Positions 39,301-53,232 of a DNA stretch of 64,000 bases are shown one piece after another (position 1 is the stretch's first letter; each line of letters begins with the position of its first letter). The translations under genes were made by a program, and so were the position numbers. Source of the stretch: Heterodera schachtii (Eukaryota; Nematoda; Chromadorea; Rhabditida; Heteroderidae); the NCBI GenBank assembly GCA_023374025.1, contig SIJG01000052.1, positions 395,394 to 459,393 of the forward strand, in the 5' to 3' direction. Under the pieces are notes generated by a model. The model ran no database searches. It saw only the letters and a list, made by a program, of their open reading frames with translations, and was not told where the DNA came from.

Positions 39301-40400
39301 ATGTTTGGGTATATTTATTTGAAAAAAGTTAAACTAAATAAAATATATAAAAATTTTCCAATTTTTTTTTGTTTAAATAACTGATGCTAAATGACTAATT
39401 TCAAAATTAATCCATAGATTTATTAGATAATTGTATTTAATAATTTTAGAAAATAATTTAATTTATAATATTAAAAACAATTGAACATAAATGGAGATAG
39501 ATATTCTAAATTTTTTGGAAAAATTTTAAAACATTTCAGAAAGTGGTGAGAGTTATGAAATAAAAAACCTCATTCTAAAATTAGCACTGGTGAGCATTAA
39601 ATTAATATCAATACTTTTGGATAATTTGGCACAGATTTATGGACATATTTTTGTCAAATTTGTACGATCGCACATCACTTTAATTGAATTCATTTGATTT
39701 TATGCGCATATAATAACACTCCCTAGTTATTATACAATTTTTTCTGCGGCTTTGTTTTGATGAACAAGGCAAAAAAATATAATTTTACTCAGAAAATTCA
39801 TTTTACCTTCAACTACTTCACTATTCGTCATTAGGAATATTTGAAAATTATTTCTAAAGAATTTTTCTAAGAAAAATGGTCATTTTTTCCTAAAATTATT
39901 AAATTAATGCAATCCTAATGCACGATAAGCCTATGTATTAAAATTATGCATTTATTCTTCTGATATTATTTAATGCTTTGTACAATTTCAAAAAATTCTT
40001 CCTGTGAAAAATTCAAATTCTCAAATTCGAAGGTGAACGTATTATTTAGTGCCACATTTTATGATGCGGATTGATTGTGATTGAAGCAATTCTACGGTGT
40101 TTTTTGATGAGAAATTCACGAAAGACATGTTTTAAGTTCGAAATTGTTCATTATTAACTACCATTCGTCACTCGAAAAAATTAGTTAGGACTTTTTGTAT
40201 GTAAAATAATTACGCAAGAAATATACATCTAAAAATTGAACTTTCAAAAGGCATAAATTCTATATATATATATTTCTTGAAAAGAACTTAAAAAGAAAAA
40301 AAAATCGCTTTAAAAATTGACTTTACAGTACGACAAATTATTTTTTGCAATTATAAAAAAATATATGAAATTCATCTTAAATCAGTGATTAAATTTTTCA
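36306..40400. other. A-biased AT desert
   Basis: No gene is supported. Around 36740-36940, the word TTGGCAAAA/TTGCCAAAAA is iterated on both strands, which produces the open frame 36745-36933. A copy of the GGTGAAC...GTG(T/C)CACATT phrase of 23.3 kb recurs at about 39977-40060. Confidence 0.45.
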
Positions 40401-40560
40401 TAACTAAAATCCGTACCCTAATAATCCCAAATTTGAAAATTTTTGATATCATTCGATAGCCCTAAATGATTTCTATCAGCTTAGAAAATCTCAAAAAGTT
40501 TCGTTAAGTTATAAGAATGTTATGACCAAAAATATTGAAAAAAAACTTGGTTTTTTGATA
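40400..40560 (+). repeat. TATCATTCGATAGCCC-type repeat, copy C
   Basis: CCCAAATTTG, then ATATCATTCGATAGCCCTAA, then GTTATGACCAAAAAT and CTTGG appear in the same order as in copy A (25940-26085). Confidence 0.65.
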
Positions 40561-40759
40561 ATTATTCAAGCAAATTATAAAGCTGTTTAATAACACAAAT
40601 TCAATCAACAAATTCGCATCGAATAAATATCATATTATTTGTTAGAGCAATTTTGGAGAACAATAATAAAAGCGCACATTTCGAGGAAACTTTACTTATT
40701 TTATTTATCATATTTCAAGAATTTGGGTGAGGTTTTTGGGTTCATTTGTAACTGATTTC

Positions 40760-41232
40760 GAAGGCTGGGAATTTAAGTCAAATTACTTTTTTTTGCTGAC
40801 TCTAATGGCCTTAATATGACTTAAAAAGTGCTCTAAACTTTGTTTCAAGCTTCTAACATCCATTTTTGTGACTTTTTCTGACTTTTTTATACTTTTGGGA
40901 TTTTTATGACTTTTTTGCACTTTTATGATTTTTATTCGTAACGTTCTTGACTATTTGAGGCAAAAAATTGAAATTAATCAAAGAAAATGCCGAAAATACA
41001 AAGAAAATTCTGAATAATAAAATTTTGATAGGTGGAAAGGCACTGGAACCTGGATGAAATTTTTCGTAATTGTTGCAAGAATCACTTAAATTGTTAAAAA
41101 TGGGATTTTTTTTAACTTTTGCCTAATTTTTCAGGAATTTTGTGACTTTTTGGCTATTTTTTCTGGACTTTTTTCCGTTTTTTGTGACTTTTTGGCGATT
41201 TTTTATAAGTAGTGACTTAAATTCTCAGCCCT
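40760..41232. mobile_element. hAT-like non-autonomous element with TGACTTTTT repeats
   Basis: Terminal inverted repeats of about 20 bp: left GGCTGGGAATTTAAGTCA (40763-40780), right TGACTTAAATTCTCAGCC (41213-41230), 17 of 18 matching. The right end reads out as TAGGGCTGAG. The 9-mer ACTGATTTC lies at both flanks (40751-40759 and 41233-41241), so the target duplication is 8 or 9 bp. The interior is T-rich and dominated by GTGACTTTTT, GACTTTTTTG and similar words that echo the TGACTT of the terminus. No ORF. hAT is favoured; a MULE is possible given the 9-bp repeat. Confidence 0.72.
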
Positions 41233-43472
41233 ACTGATTTCAACAAAAAAATAAAATCAAAATTTAACTGATTTAGCGAATAAATAAAAATTGGGTCGTG
41301 TATCGACATCAGTTCAAATCTAATAAATTTAGGATCTTTTCATTTTGAGTCTCATTTATGTTTTTTTTATTGAAAGAATTGTGTTTATTTATGATTTTTT
41401 TTCTTCTTTGATTTTGAGATACATAAATATCTTCAAATTTTTCTATTTTTTTGCCTTGCCCCGTTACTCTCTTCTTTTCTCAAACATTTCTTTGTGAATC
41501 AATAGAAAACGACGCGAACGCATCGCATCGCTTCATTTACACTCCTCTAATTATGTGGTCATTCCATCTTCTTCTCCCAATGCCATTTTCACCATTAATT
41601 TCCCTTTTCCGCAACACCTGTTGAATAATTTTAAAAGTTAATTTCAAAAAATTTTCCGCATCTCCTTTGGCCATCATTATGTCTAAAATTTGATAAATCG
41701 AAAATTAATTCGCCAAATTCATCTACATTTTTTAGCATTTAAAGTTGTAAAAGAAAATTGCATTGTTAGCAAACCTATGATAACTAACGAATAAAAAAAG
41801 CACTAAAAAATTCATAAAAATTACAATTTTTATTATTTTTCAATGGAAACTCCAATAAAAAATAAAAAGGAGCATTTGGTTAACTTTTTCACTAAAAGAT
41901 TTTCTGGCTACAAATAAGCAGAAAAAAGTGAAGATTATTTTTTCTTTTATCTCACTCAAGAAAAAGTTTTTCAAAAAAAGTTTCTTTTTTTTTTAAATTT
42001 TAAATTAACTTATTAAATACAAGTGAAAAATAAAATTAAAGGGATTAATATTTCAACTTAATTAATATATAAAACGACGAATTAAAAAGCTAAGATTCCT
42101 TTATTCTAATTGCGAATTCACTTATTAAATAAAATGGGTTAAAATTACAAGACAAATAATTTTGATGAAAAACATTATAAAAATAATGGTCATATTTAGC
42201 TTTAATAAATTTAAATAAATTATTAAATATGGGACGCAAAATTTCTCAGAACAACTTAGCAAGATACTTTAGAAATGAACTTGAGAAATTAATTAAATAA
42301 TATTAATTATTTTTTTATACCAACAACAAATAAAAATTATTATATAAGCGAAAAAAATTAAAAGAATTTATCAAATACATAAATTATTTTTCTGAGAAAC
42401 TTTAAAAAATTTTAAAAATAGATAAAAGAGAATAAAAATATGGGAAATCTTGCAAAATATTAAAAATAACATTTTTATTTCAAAAAAAAATAAAATAATC
42501 AATATTTTATTAATTGGAATGAGCTAAACAAATGCGAAAAAACCAAATAATATTGAAAAAAAAACAGAACAAATAATGAAGAAACCTTCGTCGATGTACA
42601 TAAAAATTACAAATATAAAAACATACGAAAAAATTCTGAATGAATTATAAAATTTCATAAAAATATAATCGCTATTAATAAAATTTCACACCAAAAATCC
42701 CAAAAAAGGATATTTAGGCTCCTACAAAATAAATGTAAAAATACAAACGCGTTTCCCCAATATAAATAATTCAACAACTTTTAAAAAATAAACCTTCTGA
42801 TGTTGTCATGAATTTTACAAAAATAAATTTAAATAAATAATAAAACTAAATTATGAATTTTCTAATTAAAACAACACTAATATTCCTTTCATAGTATATG
42901 CAACCAAAATAGAAATAATATGATTTAACTGAATAATTATATTTGAGGAAATTAAAAATAAGACATAAATCACATTTCACAACTTGTTATTTTACACGAA
43001 AGATTATTAAAAAAACTTGGTTCTTATAAATTTTATTACGTATACTTCAAAATGCTGAGAAAATTTAAGAAATTTTTCAATAAATTTTAAACATTGCCAT
43101 GCTTTTAAAGATTATTTTCCAATTAATATTTTAAAACATTATCTTAAATAATAAATGTTGTTTTTTGGCTCCATATGTCGGGCTTTTCGCCCATCGTTAA
43201 GGTCCATATTTGAAGTCCACATAATTTACTACCCATCAATAACAAAAAATTACATTGTTATATACTCCAATAATGATTTAACAAAATTTCAGGTTTTATT
43301 ATCAACCTACAAGTTTTTATTATTTTTTAAAATCACGTTCAAAAACCCAATTTTTTGAGTTTTTTTTGAATGAACTTAATTCCGAAATTCTACATATAAG
43401 CAGCCCTCCTATACCGAAATTTTAAAATTTTCGAAACAATACGAAAGAAATTCTGGAAAAGCAACCTTGGTA
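41233..43472. other. AT-rich stretch without genes
   Basis: Mostly A-biased low-complexity sequence. A more mixed segment at 41450-41640 and the short frame 43155-43358 (beginning MLFFGSICRAF) have no recognisable content. Confidence 0.4.
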
Positions 43473-44431
43473 AATATCGGTCATATGGCCCGGAGCCTAA
43501 AATGGCCAAAATATATATCTATCGATAGCTCTCGGTCTGTAATGGAAGAATCCGAAAGAATTTTTTTGCGGAAACCAATCCCTGAAGAGTTACAGACCCG
43601 GGACTGAAATGGCCAAATGGCTTTGGGACTGAACCGTCCGAAGCCTTAAACGCATGGAATTGTGACAAAATACATACCAATCAATTCCTCTCGGCTTCTA
43701 AATTATGAATCCGAAAGAATTTTTGGATAAAAATGAAATTGAAAAAAGTTATGGGTCATCAAAAGAAAACCTCTAAAAATGACATAAAAAACCAATTTAA
43801 GTGAGCCAAAAAAAGACTTAAGACTACATGCAGCTTTCGAACTTCGCAAAAGGGAGCATGCGAAGACGGAGCAAGTAGTGGGGCGAGACGGAGGGCGGAG
43901 GAAAAAGTCTGACGAGCGCCACAGGCGGTTGACTGCGGGGGCCCGAAGGGCCCCCGCCAATCAGTCAACCGCCTGCGGATCACGCGCGGACTTCTTCCGT
44001 AGCCCGTAGTCTCGCCCCACCTACTGGCCGCCGTAGTCGAGTGTACGGCAGTTTTTTAGCGCAATAACCAAATTCAACCTTTTATATTTTGATTTGTTCC
44101 ATTTTTTGTGACTGACCGGTTTAAAACAGTTTTAACGATTTTGAGGTCCCATAACTTTTTTCATTTTCATTTTTATTCAAAAATTCTTTCGGATTCGTAA
44201 TTTAGAAGCCGAGAGGAATTGATTGGTATGTATTTTGTCGCAATTCCATGCGTTTAAGGCTTCGGACGGTTCAGTCCCAAAGCCATTTGGCCATTTCAGT
44301 CCCGGGTCTGTAACTCTTCAGGGATTGGTTTCCGCAAAAAAATTCTTTCGGATTCTTAAATTACAGACCGAGAGCTATCGATTGATATATATTTAGGCCA
44401 TTTTGGGCTCCGGGCCATATGACCGATATTT
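43473..44431. mobile_element. Foldback element with long inverted arms and a GC-rich core
   Basis: Two arms of about 285 bp (43473-43757 and 44146-44431) are near-perfect reverse complements, differing at only about ten positions. Diagnostic phrases are CCCGGGACTGAAATGGCC, GAACCGTCCGAAGCCTTAA and CAATTCCTCTCGGCTTC with their inverses. The roughly 390-bp core is GC-rich, unlike everything around it, and contains nested inverted repeats: GTGGGGCGAGAC against GTCTCGCCCCAC, and the 23-bp-stem hairpin at 43922-43975. No transposase is present. The minus-strand frames 43703-43960 and 43759-43983 (starting MAGALRAPAVN) read through the hairpin and are not convincing genes. A single arm is present at 36131-36305, so the family is dispersed. 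I see no clear target duplication. Confidence 0.8.
43922..43975. repeat. Strong GC hairpin at the foldback core
   Basis: CAGGCGGTTGACTG (43922-43935) is followed by CGGGGGCCC, a GAA loop, GGGCCCCCG, a five-base bulge (57-61) and CAGTCAACCGCCTG (43962-43975). That gives 23 perfect base pairs. Confidence 0.95.
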
Positions 44432-47400
44432 TCCGCAACCTTTCTCGAAAACCTCTCTGTGGCCATTTCAAAAAATCTTTCCAATAAAAAATAAATATTT
44501 TGTTTATGAAATTATTTTCACTTAAATTATTCTTCTAAATTTGTTTTTTCAGTAAAAATTTGTTAAATATTTTATTAAATGGAAAAAGATTATAAAAGTG
44601 ACAAAAACGATATCTTCAAAAGAAAGTTTCCACAGTTCTAAATAAAAAATCTAATAAACCCAAAAAAAAAGAAAAATTCACTTGCCTTTCGATGTACACA
44701 AAACAAAATACCAATTCGTAAATATAGTTGAACCATTATATTGTAATTTAAATGTATGACCAATTAGAATTCTCTTGAACTGACATTAAAGGAACATAAA
44801 AAGCCAAATAAAAGTTCAAATTCAAAATAAAAATTTATCGTTATTAATATGCTTTTTTCGAAATGTTTTAAAAACATAGAAATTTTATATAAAGAGACTC
44901 ATAAAATTGACGACATCAATGGAGAAAAAAAACTCTGAGATTCAAGAATTATTATAATCATTTTTCATCATAAAATAAGAATTAAATCTCAATTACAAAA
45001 ATTAACTCATAAAAATGATAAAGTTGTAGTAATTTCAAAAAATATCATTGAATTTCGTTTCATTTAAAATAATTTATGATAAAAAATATATATGACATTA
45101 TTTTTGGTTAGAGCTACAATTCTCTCATTATTTTTAAAATGAATGGACTCAAAATGTTTAGAATTGATTCAAAAGCTTTTCCACTTGTAATCACAATGCT
45201 CACGTTTTTAATGTTGAATTTCCTAATAAAATACACTTATCATGAAAAATAACATAACAACAATGAAAATAGTCATAACAATCAACATTAAAGAACCAAT
45301 GCAAACCAATCTTAATTTCGGAAGTCGGTTACACAAGCATGAAAACAAGAAAAACAAAATAAAAATATAACATTTCACTTAATAAAATCTTAAATTTATA
45401 ACAACAAATTTTAAAATATAAATCGATATTAATAAATTTTTACTGTAAAATATCAATCGAAATTAATGCTGATTAAAAATTCCCTAAACTTAATAAATTA
45501 TTCACATAAACAAGGGATTAATCATCAGACAAAAATATAATAAAATTAAAAATAATTAGAATGCGTACGACGAATCAGCATTCCAGGTGCAATTAAAAAC
45601 TTTTTAAATTAATTATTTTTTGGAAACAAGTTGAATGAAAAGGAAATTTAATATTCATTTAGCAGATTTAAAAAAATTATTATATTAAAATATTAATGCT
45701 GATTCTCTATAATAAAGTGAGAAAAGTTGCAAGGCAGCGAGCCGGAGTTCCTGTGGACATGTCGTTTTTTTTCGCGACAACTGCAATATATTAGAAGCCA
45801 CAAAATTCTTCATTGATTATAATTAAAAATCCATATAATCTTTTATGGAATTGAGAATTGTTAAGTAAAACCAAAAATTTGATTTTTATATATAGCATAA
45901 ACAAAAAATTCATTTATTTTTATGCTAGCCTAATCAACTTAATTGTACAACCTTTTGAATTTATATATTGAATGTTGATTTTAAAATAAAAATTTTAATT
46001 AAAAGATTAAATAACATTAAAAAACATTTTATTTAAAATTTTGATAATAACTTACATATTCGCTTGTATACTTACATAATAATTCGTTAGTCTCGAAAAT
46101 TAATAATTAAATTTTAAGCTTTTTCAATCAAAATATGGCAGTGATAATAATTTGATCAGACGCTATTCATCAATTTGTTTAACTTATAAAAAATAAATTA
46201 TATGAAATTAAAAACAGATTAATTTAAATCCATCAATGACACCAAAGTGTTAATACCATTAAATTGCCCCAAGTAAAAAAGCATTTCACTATTCTTGAGA
46301 ATATTCAGTTTTAAAAAAGAATTATTTTGCTAATAAGAAAAAATTAAAATCGGATTAAAAATATCTAATTTAAAGATACTTTTATGGAGCAGTTAGAACT
46401 TGAAATGATTGAAACAAAACAGGTCAAAATTAAAAAAATATAACTGTTATTTAAACAAAATAATTAAGAAAAATAACATAGCTAAATTATATAACGTAAA
46501 AAACATAAAAGCTATTTAACAATTTCTAAAATTGCCTGGTTTGAGCCCTTTTTGCAATTTTTAGAAAAATTTTCTTTATAAAAATCTAATTTTGTCTTAG
46601 AATATAATAAAAATTTAAATCCGAAATCGCACAAATAAATTTTGAATGTCAACATTTTTTACAATTGTATAAAAACGCTCCTAACCCATTGTTTTGAAGT
46701 TTTTAAAATTAATTATAAACGTTTACACAAATTTGGCATTTTCTTAAGGATTTAAATGCGTTTTTGGCCGTTTTTAATGCATAATTAGTGCGTGTTGGCA
46801 TTTTTCGGATTAATCATTGCATATTTTAAGGATTGTTAGTGCATATAATTTATAGCTCTAGCTATAAAAATAGTCATAAATATTTGGTCTTTCTCTCTAT
46901 CCCTTTATATTGCCTTAGAATATGCCATGAAAAATATCTACCTAAAAAATGACCAATTTTACTTTATCAACTCTAAGTTATCATTTAAATAATTCAATAA
47001 AATAAACAATCTTACCTGAACGTGTCATGGTGAAATAAATAAATAAGAAAATACTTATAACATTGAAAAGATTAAAGCATATCGTATTTTTTAAGAAAAA
47101 AATAATGAAGATAAATAAATTTAAAAATATTTTGACAATTAACAAATTATGTAATCTTAACCATCAATATAATATAAGAATGAAAATAAATGGGAAATTA
47201 TTGCAAATATATTTTACTATTGAGACAATAGAAGGGCTTTCCAACTATTTAAAAGCACAAACTTAAAAAAAAGATATAATGAATGGAAATATGGTATTCA
47301 GTACGAGCATATGTGAATTTTGTGAGGAATGTTAAACTGGGCAATTGATTTAAATCTTAAAATGCTCTTGTATAAATTATAAATTCATAATTAGTTAAAA

Positions 47401-50400
47401 AACTTGGTGCACCTAAAAATACGAGTTCATTGCAGGGATAAAAGTGCGATATATTCTAGAACTTGGAATAGGTTTTATCTGAAAGTGGAAAGAATATCGA
47501 AATCTGGAGTGGATTTTAGATGCCAAGATTAAAAAGAAAATAAAATTAAAAACAAAATGTAGACATTTTTAAAAATTGATCATAATATGCAAAAAAAAAG
47601 AGAAATAAATTCTATAAATAATACAAAATTTTTTTTTCTATATTTTTATATCAATGAAATTATTTTTTAATTGCTTGCGTTGTATTTTAAGAATTATTAT
47701 TTGTAATTCACAAAAAAAAAGAAGAAACAGTGTAAGCTAAAAATTAGGTAACTAAACTTTGTATTAAATTAAAAAAATAAATATAAAAAACAATAAAAAC
47801 ACTAAAACCCAGTTTCATTATATTCTACTGATATGTACTTTTTCAACTTATATCAAAGGGGAATAATTAAAACGAAAAATGGATTAAAAATAATACAATT
47901 TTATATACAATTGATTAATACTATAATGTAAGTTTGAATATTCTATAGCTTTGGGTCTCATCCAAACTCAGTGATTCCGAATCCGGAGCCCAAAACGGAT
48001 TTGAGATTTACGCTAATTTTCATTAATTTTAAATAATATTTCATAACAATTCAAGCTGCAAAATATTTGGAAAAAAATAGAATGCTTTGCGTATAGTTAT
48101 TATAAAGTCTGTAACAAAAATTATAAGGTCACCCATTTGTGTTTAAAATTTAAGACAAAAATTAACTTGTCAATAATGAATTATTTGATGTTTTAAAAAC
48201 GAATGAACTAAACTGCAAATACAAGGCGGATAAATGTAGGATCAAATATGACTTTTTTAAATAACAAAAATTGGAAATCTTTTGTTACCTTTCAGAGTTA
48301 AGATTCAAATACTGAACGAATAGGACAAAGAGCAGTGAAATAATTAAAAAAAAATTATGAAGATGACAATAATTAAATGCTGTTATGCACAGTTCTAACA
48401 TAACTTAGTTTAAATAAAATAAAAATAATTATTTTATAAGATAAATGTGACGAAAACACATTAAAAAAGAGGTGACAATATGCTCCACTGTAACCATATG
48501 GAAATGATAAGAAAGATCTTTTATTTATAAGAATTTAAAATATTTAAAATCAAATTAAAGTACTTTAAGGAACTATGAATAATTAATAAAATTTATGCAA
48601 TAGCTTGCTTCTAATTTTAAAGTTACAAATTCTGAGGATTATTAATTCGATCTAGTTCATGAAACGGAGTTGACGAGGATCATCATAATAAAGATGATGA
48701 GAAATGAACCCCCAGGAAAATGAAAATTATTTATAATATTTGAAATAAGCGTAGATCATTTCAGATAAAAAAACACGGGATCACAAACAAGAAAGAAAAT
48801 TTGAAAAAACTGTGTCTCTTAATAAAAAGACTCTGTGTCTCTTTTATAAATATGAAAAAAGTGTAATAATTAGGGAATTCAGAAACTGTCTAAAGTAAAA
48901 GAAATTTTAAACAGTTACTAAAAAAGGTCTTAAATACCTAACGGATAAAAATCAAAAATAACAACAAATGGAAACATTTTTTTAAAATATTTTTATAATA
49001 ATTCATAATAATTACTAATTATGAAATGTATTAGATTCCTTATATTTAAATATGCAAATGATTATTTTTACGAAATTTCTCTAACAAATAAGTAATTTAT
49101 GAAAATAAATATAACATTAAGTAATACCTCGAATATTAAAAAATATTAAATAAAGACAATAAAATATATAAAAACTAAGATTTCCAAAGCCATAATGATT
49201 AAGAATTTGTATGATAAAATTAAATATTTATTGTTCTATTCTAGATATACATTTTTGACTATTTTGATTGAGGAGGATGAGATGGTAAAAAAACAGGATG
49301 GTATAATACTTGGTACGTCATGAAAATTAAAAAAATATGAGAAAAACCGTATTTTCTGGTAATGGTTTAAACATTTTGATAGCTCAAAAATGTATTGAAT
49401 TTATATTGAAAATACTTAAATCTTGAAAATATTTATTTATTATTTGATAAAGTTTAAATTGCATTGAAGAATATCTTCAAAAATAAAATTAAGGGCAGTA
49501 ATTTATAATATGTTTATTTGTAATATAATTAAAATTCAAAATTTAAATTAATTTTAGTAATTCATGATTTAATTTCAAAAATGAACAAAAAATGGATTTA
49601 ATGTAATTCTTATATACAATTAATATCAAAATGTTTATTAAAACAAATTATAATTTTAAAGTAAAAGTGTCTTCTTTGCGTTTGAATAGAGTATAAACAT
49701 ATTGTATGAATTAATTTAATGAATATTAAGTCTAAACCGAACATTAAGGTTTTAAGCCAACGATATTTTAAACCACTGGCGTATACCTAGAACAACAATT
49801 CAGATAAGGTAAAAAGTTAAAAGATAATTTATATAATGTAGTAAGATTAATTTATGAAAAAACCGAAAAAGATGAATACATACACTGGCTGAGATACGCA
49901 TACCTAGATGACACCTGGGCATGATAATAATTGTTTGTTGAAAACCAGAGACAAATATTGATTACTAATAACAATTAAAATATTTGAAATCAATATTTGT
50001 TATTTAAAGTAAAACTATTCATGAGTCATAAAAAATAAAGATGAAAATTAAATATTACAGAAAAGAGCTTAAATATCAATAATTTTTGAAATATTAAAAA
50101 TTTGATTTATAAAGAAGGCGCGCTTTAAACATTTATCGATTGGACGTTGATGATTTAATTACTTTAAAGGTTTTTTATTATTTAACGCATGAAATAACAT
50201 AGAAAGCATATTCATAAAACCGATAAAATAAACTAAAATTTTATTAAATCCTAACCAGCATAATAATATTATTCAAAGAATTAATCTCATTTAGGCATAT
50301 GGCCAAATTGCTTTTGTTATTAGAAAGATGTAACACTTGCACGATTTAGATAATTGTTTTTTTGAAATAAAAAATAAAATTAAAAGAGAGAGAATAATAA

Positions 50401-53232
50401 ATAAAAGAAAGGGTTATATAACAATTAAAAATAATATCTAGGTGTATTTAATTAGATACAAATTTCTTAAAGAAAAATGGTGTTTAAAATCATGGAATTC
50501 GAAAATGGAGTTTACAACAATGAAATTTAAAAGTAAAACCAAATTTTTAGTCATTTTTACACTAAAAATGTACTTTTCGATTGGTGAAAAACTATTAAAA
50601 ACTTGCTTGGCTGAAATTAAATTACATTTAGAAAATATAAAATCAAAGCCAAAACAGAAAAATATAATATAGAATAAATTAAATTTGATTTTTCAAATAT
50701 ATTCAATTTTAATTGTAAGTAAACTTTAATAATTTTTATTAATGAATTTAAATAAAATATTCTCCTCTTCTTGTAATAGAAATGAAATATTAATGTTTTT
50801 TATTTTTACAATGAGAATCAAATGTTCAAGGCAACGACCAAAAACAGAATTAATTTAAATTTATTTTAGAAAACAAGTGAAAATATTAATTAAAAGTAGA
50901 AATTTTTGGTAGTATTAAAAATAAGAAAATATATTCTAATAATGAATGCAAATTGATAATTGAAAAAATTTCATGGAGATAAAAAATAAAATAAAGAACA
51001 AATTTGTTATTCATCTTAATTAATTTATATTTTGAAAGAATTTATCTAAAGAATAAAAAGAAACCTTAATGCTAATCATAACAATATGACGTTTTTTTAC
51101 CTTTTGCACAACAAAAGATTAAAAGCAAAAATTTAAAGAATTTGTGACATTTTCTTATACGCAAAAGTTTAGCGAAATCGAGAGTGGATAGATAGTGAAG
51201 ACTTCAAGATTAAAAAGAAAAATAAATAGAAACTTAATACGTAAAAACCAAAAATAAAAAAATGCCATAGCGAAAATTTAGTAGAAAAAGGAAAACTTTT
51301 TTACTATTCTACATAAACAAATTATGGACTGAAAAAATAATTATTTTTTAAACATAAAGAAATGTTAATCATGAGATATAAAAAATAAAGCTAAGAAACT
51401 AATAGCATATTTATTGAGATATTTTTTAAATAAGATGTAGAACGAAAGAGACTTTTACTCATGGGCGTTAATAACAAATAAGATTGAAATTTTATAAAAA
51501 ATTTTTAATGTTATTGGTTCAAGTTCAGAGATGCAGATGATACCGGTACATGTTAATATTTGCTTGATTAACAGCAGAGACAAAAACATTTTATTAATTA
51601 ACGCAATAAAAACATAAAAGTAATACCTAGAATAAAACAAATAAATTTATTTTTGCAATCTGTTTCAATTTTGCATATTTTTTCATGCCAATAATTTTCC
51701 AAGTACAATTAAATTTAATAAAATCTTAAGGTATTATTTATTTTCGATTAAATAGGTTTTTATTATTTGCTGGGAACCAGTAGAATTGCGATTTTTGTCA
51801 TATAAAAAAACTTCTATTTATGTTAAAATTATATTTTTGAGAATTTATGAAGAAAATAAAATTCCAACTAATCTTAGAAAAAAAAAAACAAAATTTAGAA
51901 GAAAAGAAAGAAATAGAAATTGTCAGAAAAGTCTATAAAATAAAGAAAAAATAAAGCAAATAGAAAAAATAATCAGCAAAAAATGAAGAAAAATTCTTCG
52001 AAAATAGTGAAAAATTTGAACGACTATTTATAAAAGATTAAAGAATAGGAGGACTTCATCAAAAATCAAAAATTGACAAGAAAAATTATAAGTTTGCAAA
52101 AATTCATTGAAATAACAAATGAATTTAAACCAAAAAAAATATTCGACCAAAAAATGGCAACAAAATTATACCAAAATTTGTAAAAAAAAAAAATCGGAGT
52201 AAGCAAAGGTACAATTAAGGATTACAGATTGGAAAAATAATTTGGAGAAGAAACAGCGGAGGAATAAAAATCCAAATAAATATAAATAATTAAGCAAAAA
52301 ATTTCTTTGATTTCACATATAAAAATTCATTTTTAAAGAGTTAGAAGAATTATTTTTTACCATCTTTTTTGCTGCCATATCATTTTTTGAAAAATATGCA
52401 TTGAAAAATGATTAGCTTGTGTGCAAAATTATGTACACCTAACAGGCGAAAAAAACAGAAATATCTTATAATTTATAGCAAAAATATTATCAAAATGAAA
52501 GAATACATTTATTAAAATTACAATAAAATAGTTCTGTATTTTGCGAAAATTTTTAGAAAATCGCCTTTTTTGTTTCGATTTATTTTAAAAATGGGAGTTG
52601 AAAAAGAAAAGCCTCCCTAAATTACAACCACCCCCTACCTTAGAAGTACTTTCCGAGGTGGGTTGAAAAATAAAAGCACTGTGGCTTATATTTTAAGAAA
52701 CTCGGTAAATTAAAATAATCAAAAATGCCTTTTTTACAACAATTTTTCAAATTATAAAACTTGTTTTTTTCAATTAAAAAAATGAAAAGATTTATAAATT
52801 TCGTTAACAACTATAAAAATAAATATTTTATTATAAAAAGATGGAATATAACATTAAAAAAAGATTTTTTTGGTTTTTAAATTTTCCGTGACTCAAATAT
52901 TGACATATTTTCTCTACAAGCAAAAAGCGAAATAATAAAAACGAAAAAGTTAAGGTTACCAAAACCCATAAAGAAGAAAATTTCATTATTTTTAAAAAAT
53001 TTAATTCAAAATCAGAATATTAAGACCTTAAATATGAATGGTAATGGACACATTTCAAAACTGATTCTGAATTGGAATGCTAGCCAAATTTATTAGCCGT
53101 ATTACAATGAAAATTAACTAATTGATTATAAAATAATCATAATCATTTAAAAAACTTAAAATTAACGCATAAAAAATTTTAAAAGTAAAGTTAAATACGC
53201 ATTTTTAGGTGTCAATTTCATTCATATATAAT
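44432..53232. other. A-biased AT desert
   Basis: About 8.8 kb with no supported gene. Small GC-richer patches occur at 45715-45780, 47940-48005, 48650-48720 and 52600-52690; none carries a coding block. Frames 47063-47266, 50442-50672 and 51455-51640 are Lys/Ile/Asn-rich and follow base composition. Confidence 0.55.

Noticed and set aside
43703..43983. Minus-strand frames with MAGALRAPAVN and related starts
   Set aside because: They read through the inverted-repeat arm and the GC hairpin. Openness follows from high GC, and no family is recognisable.
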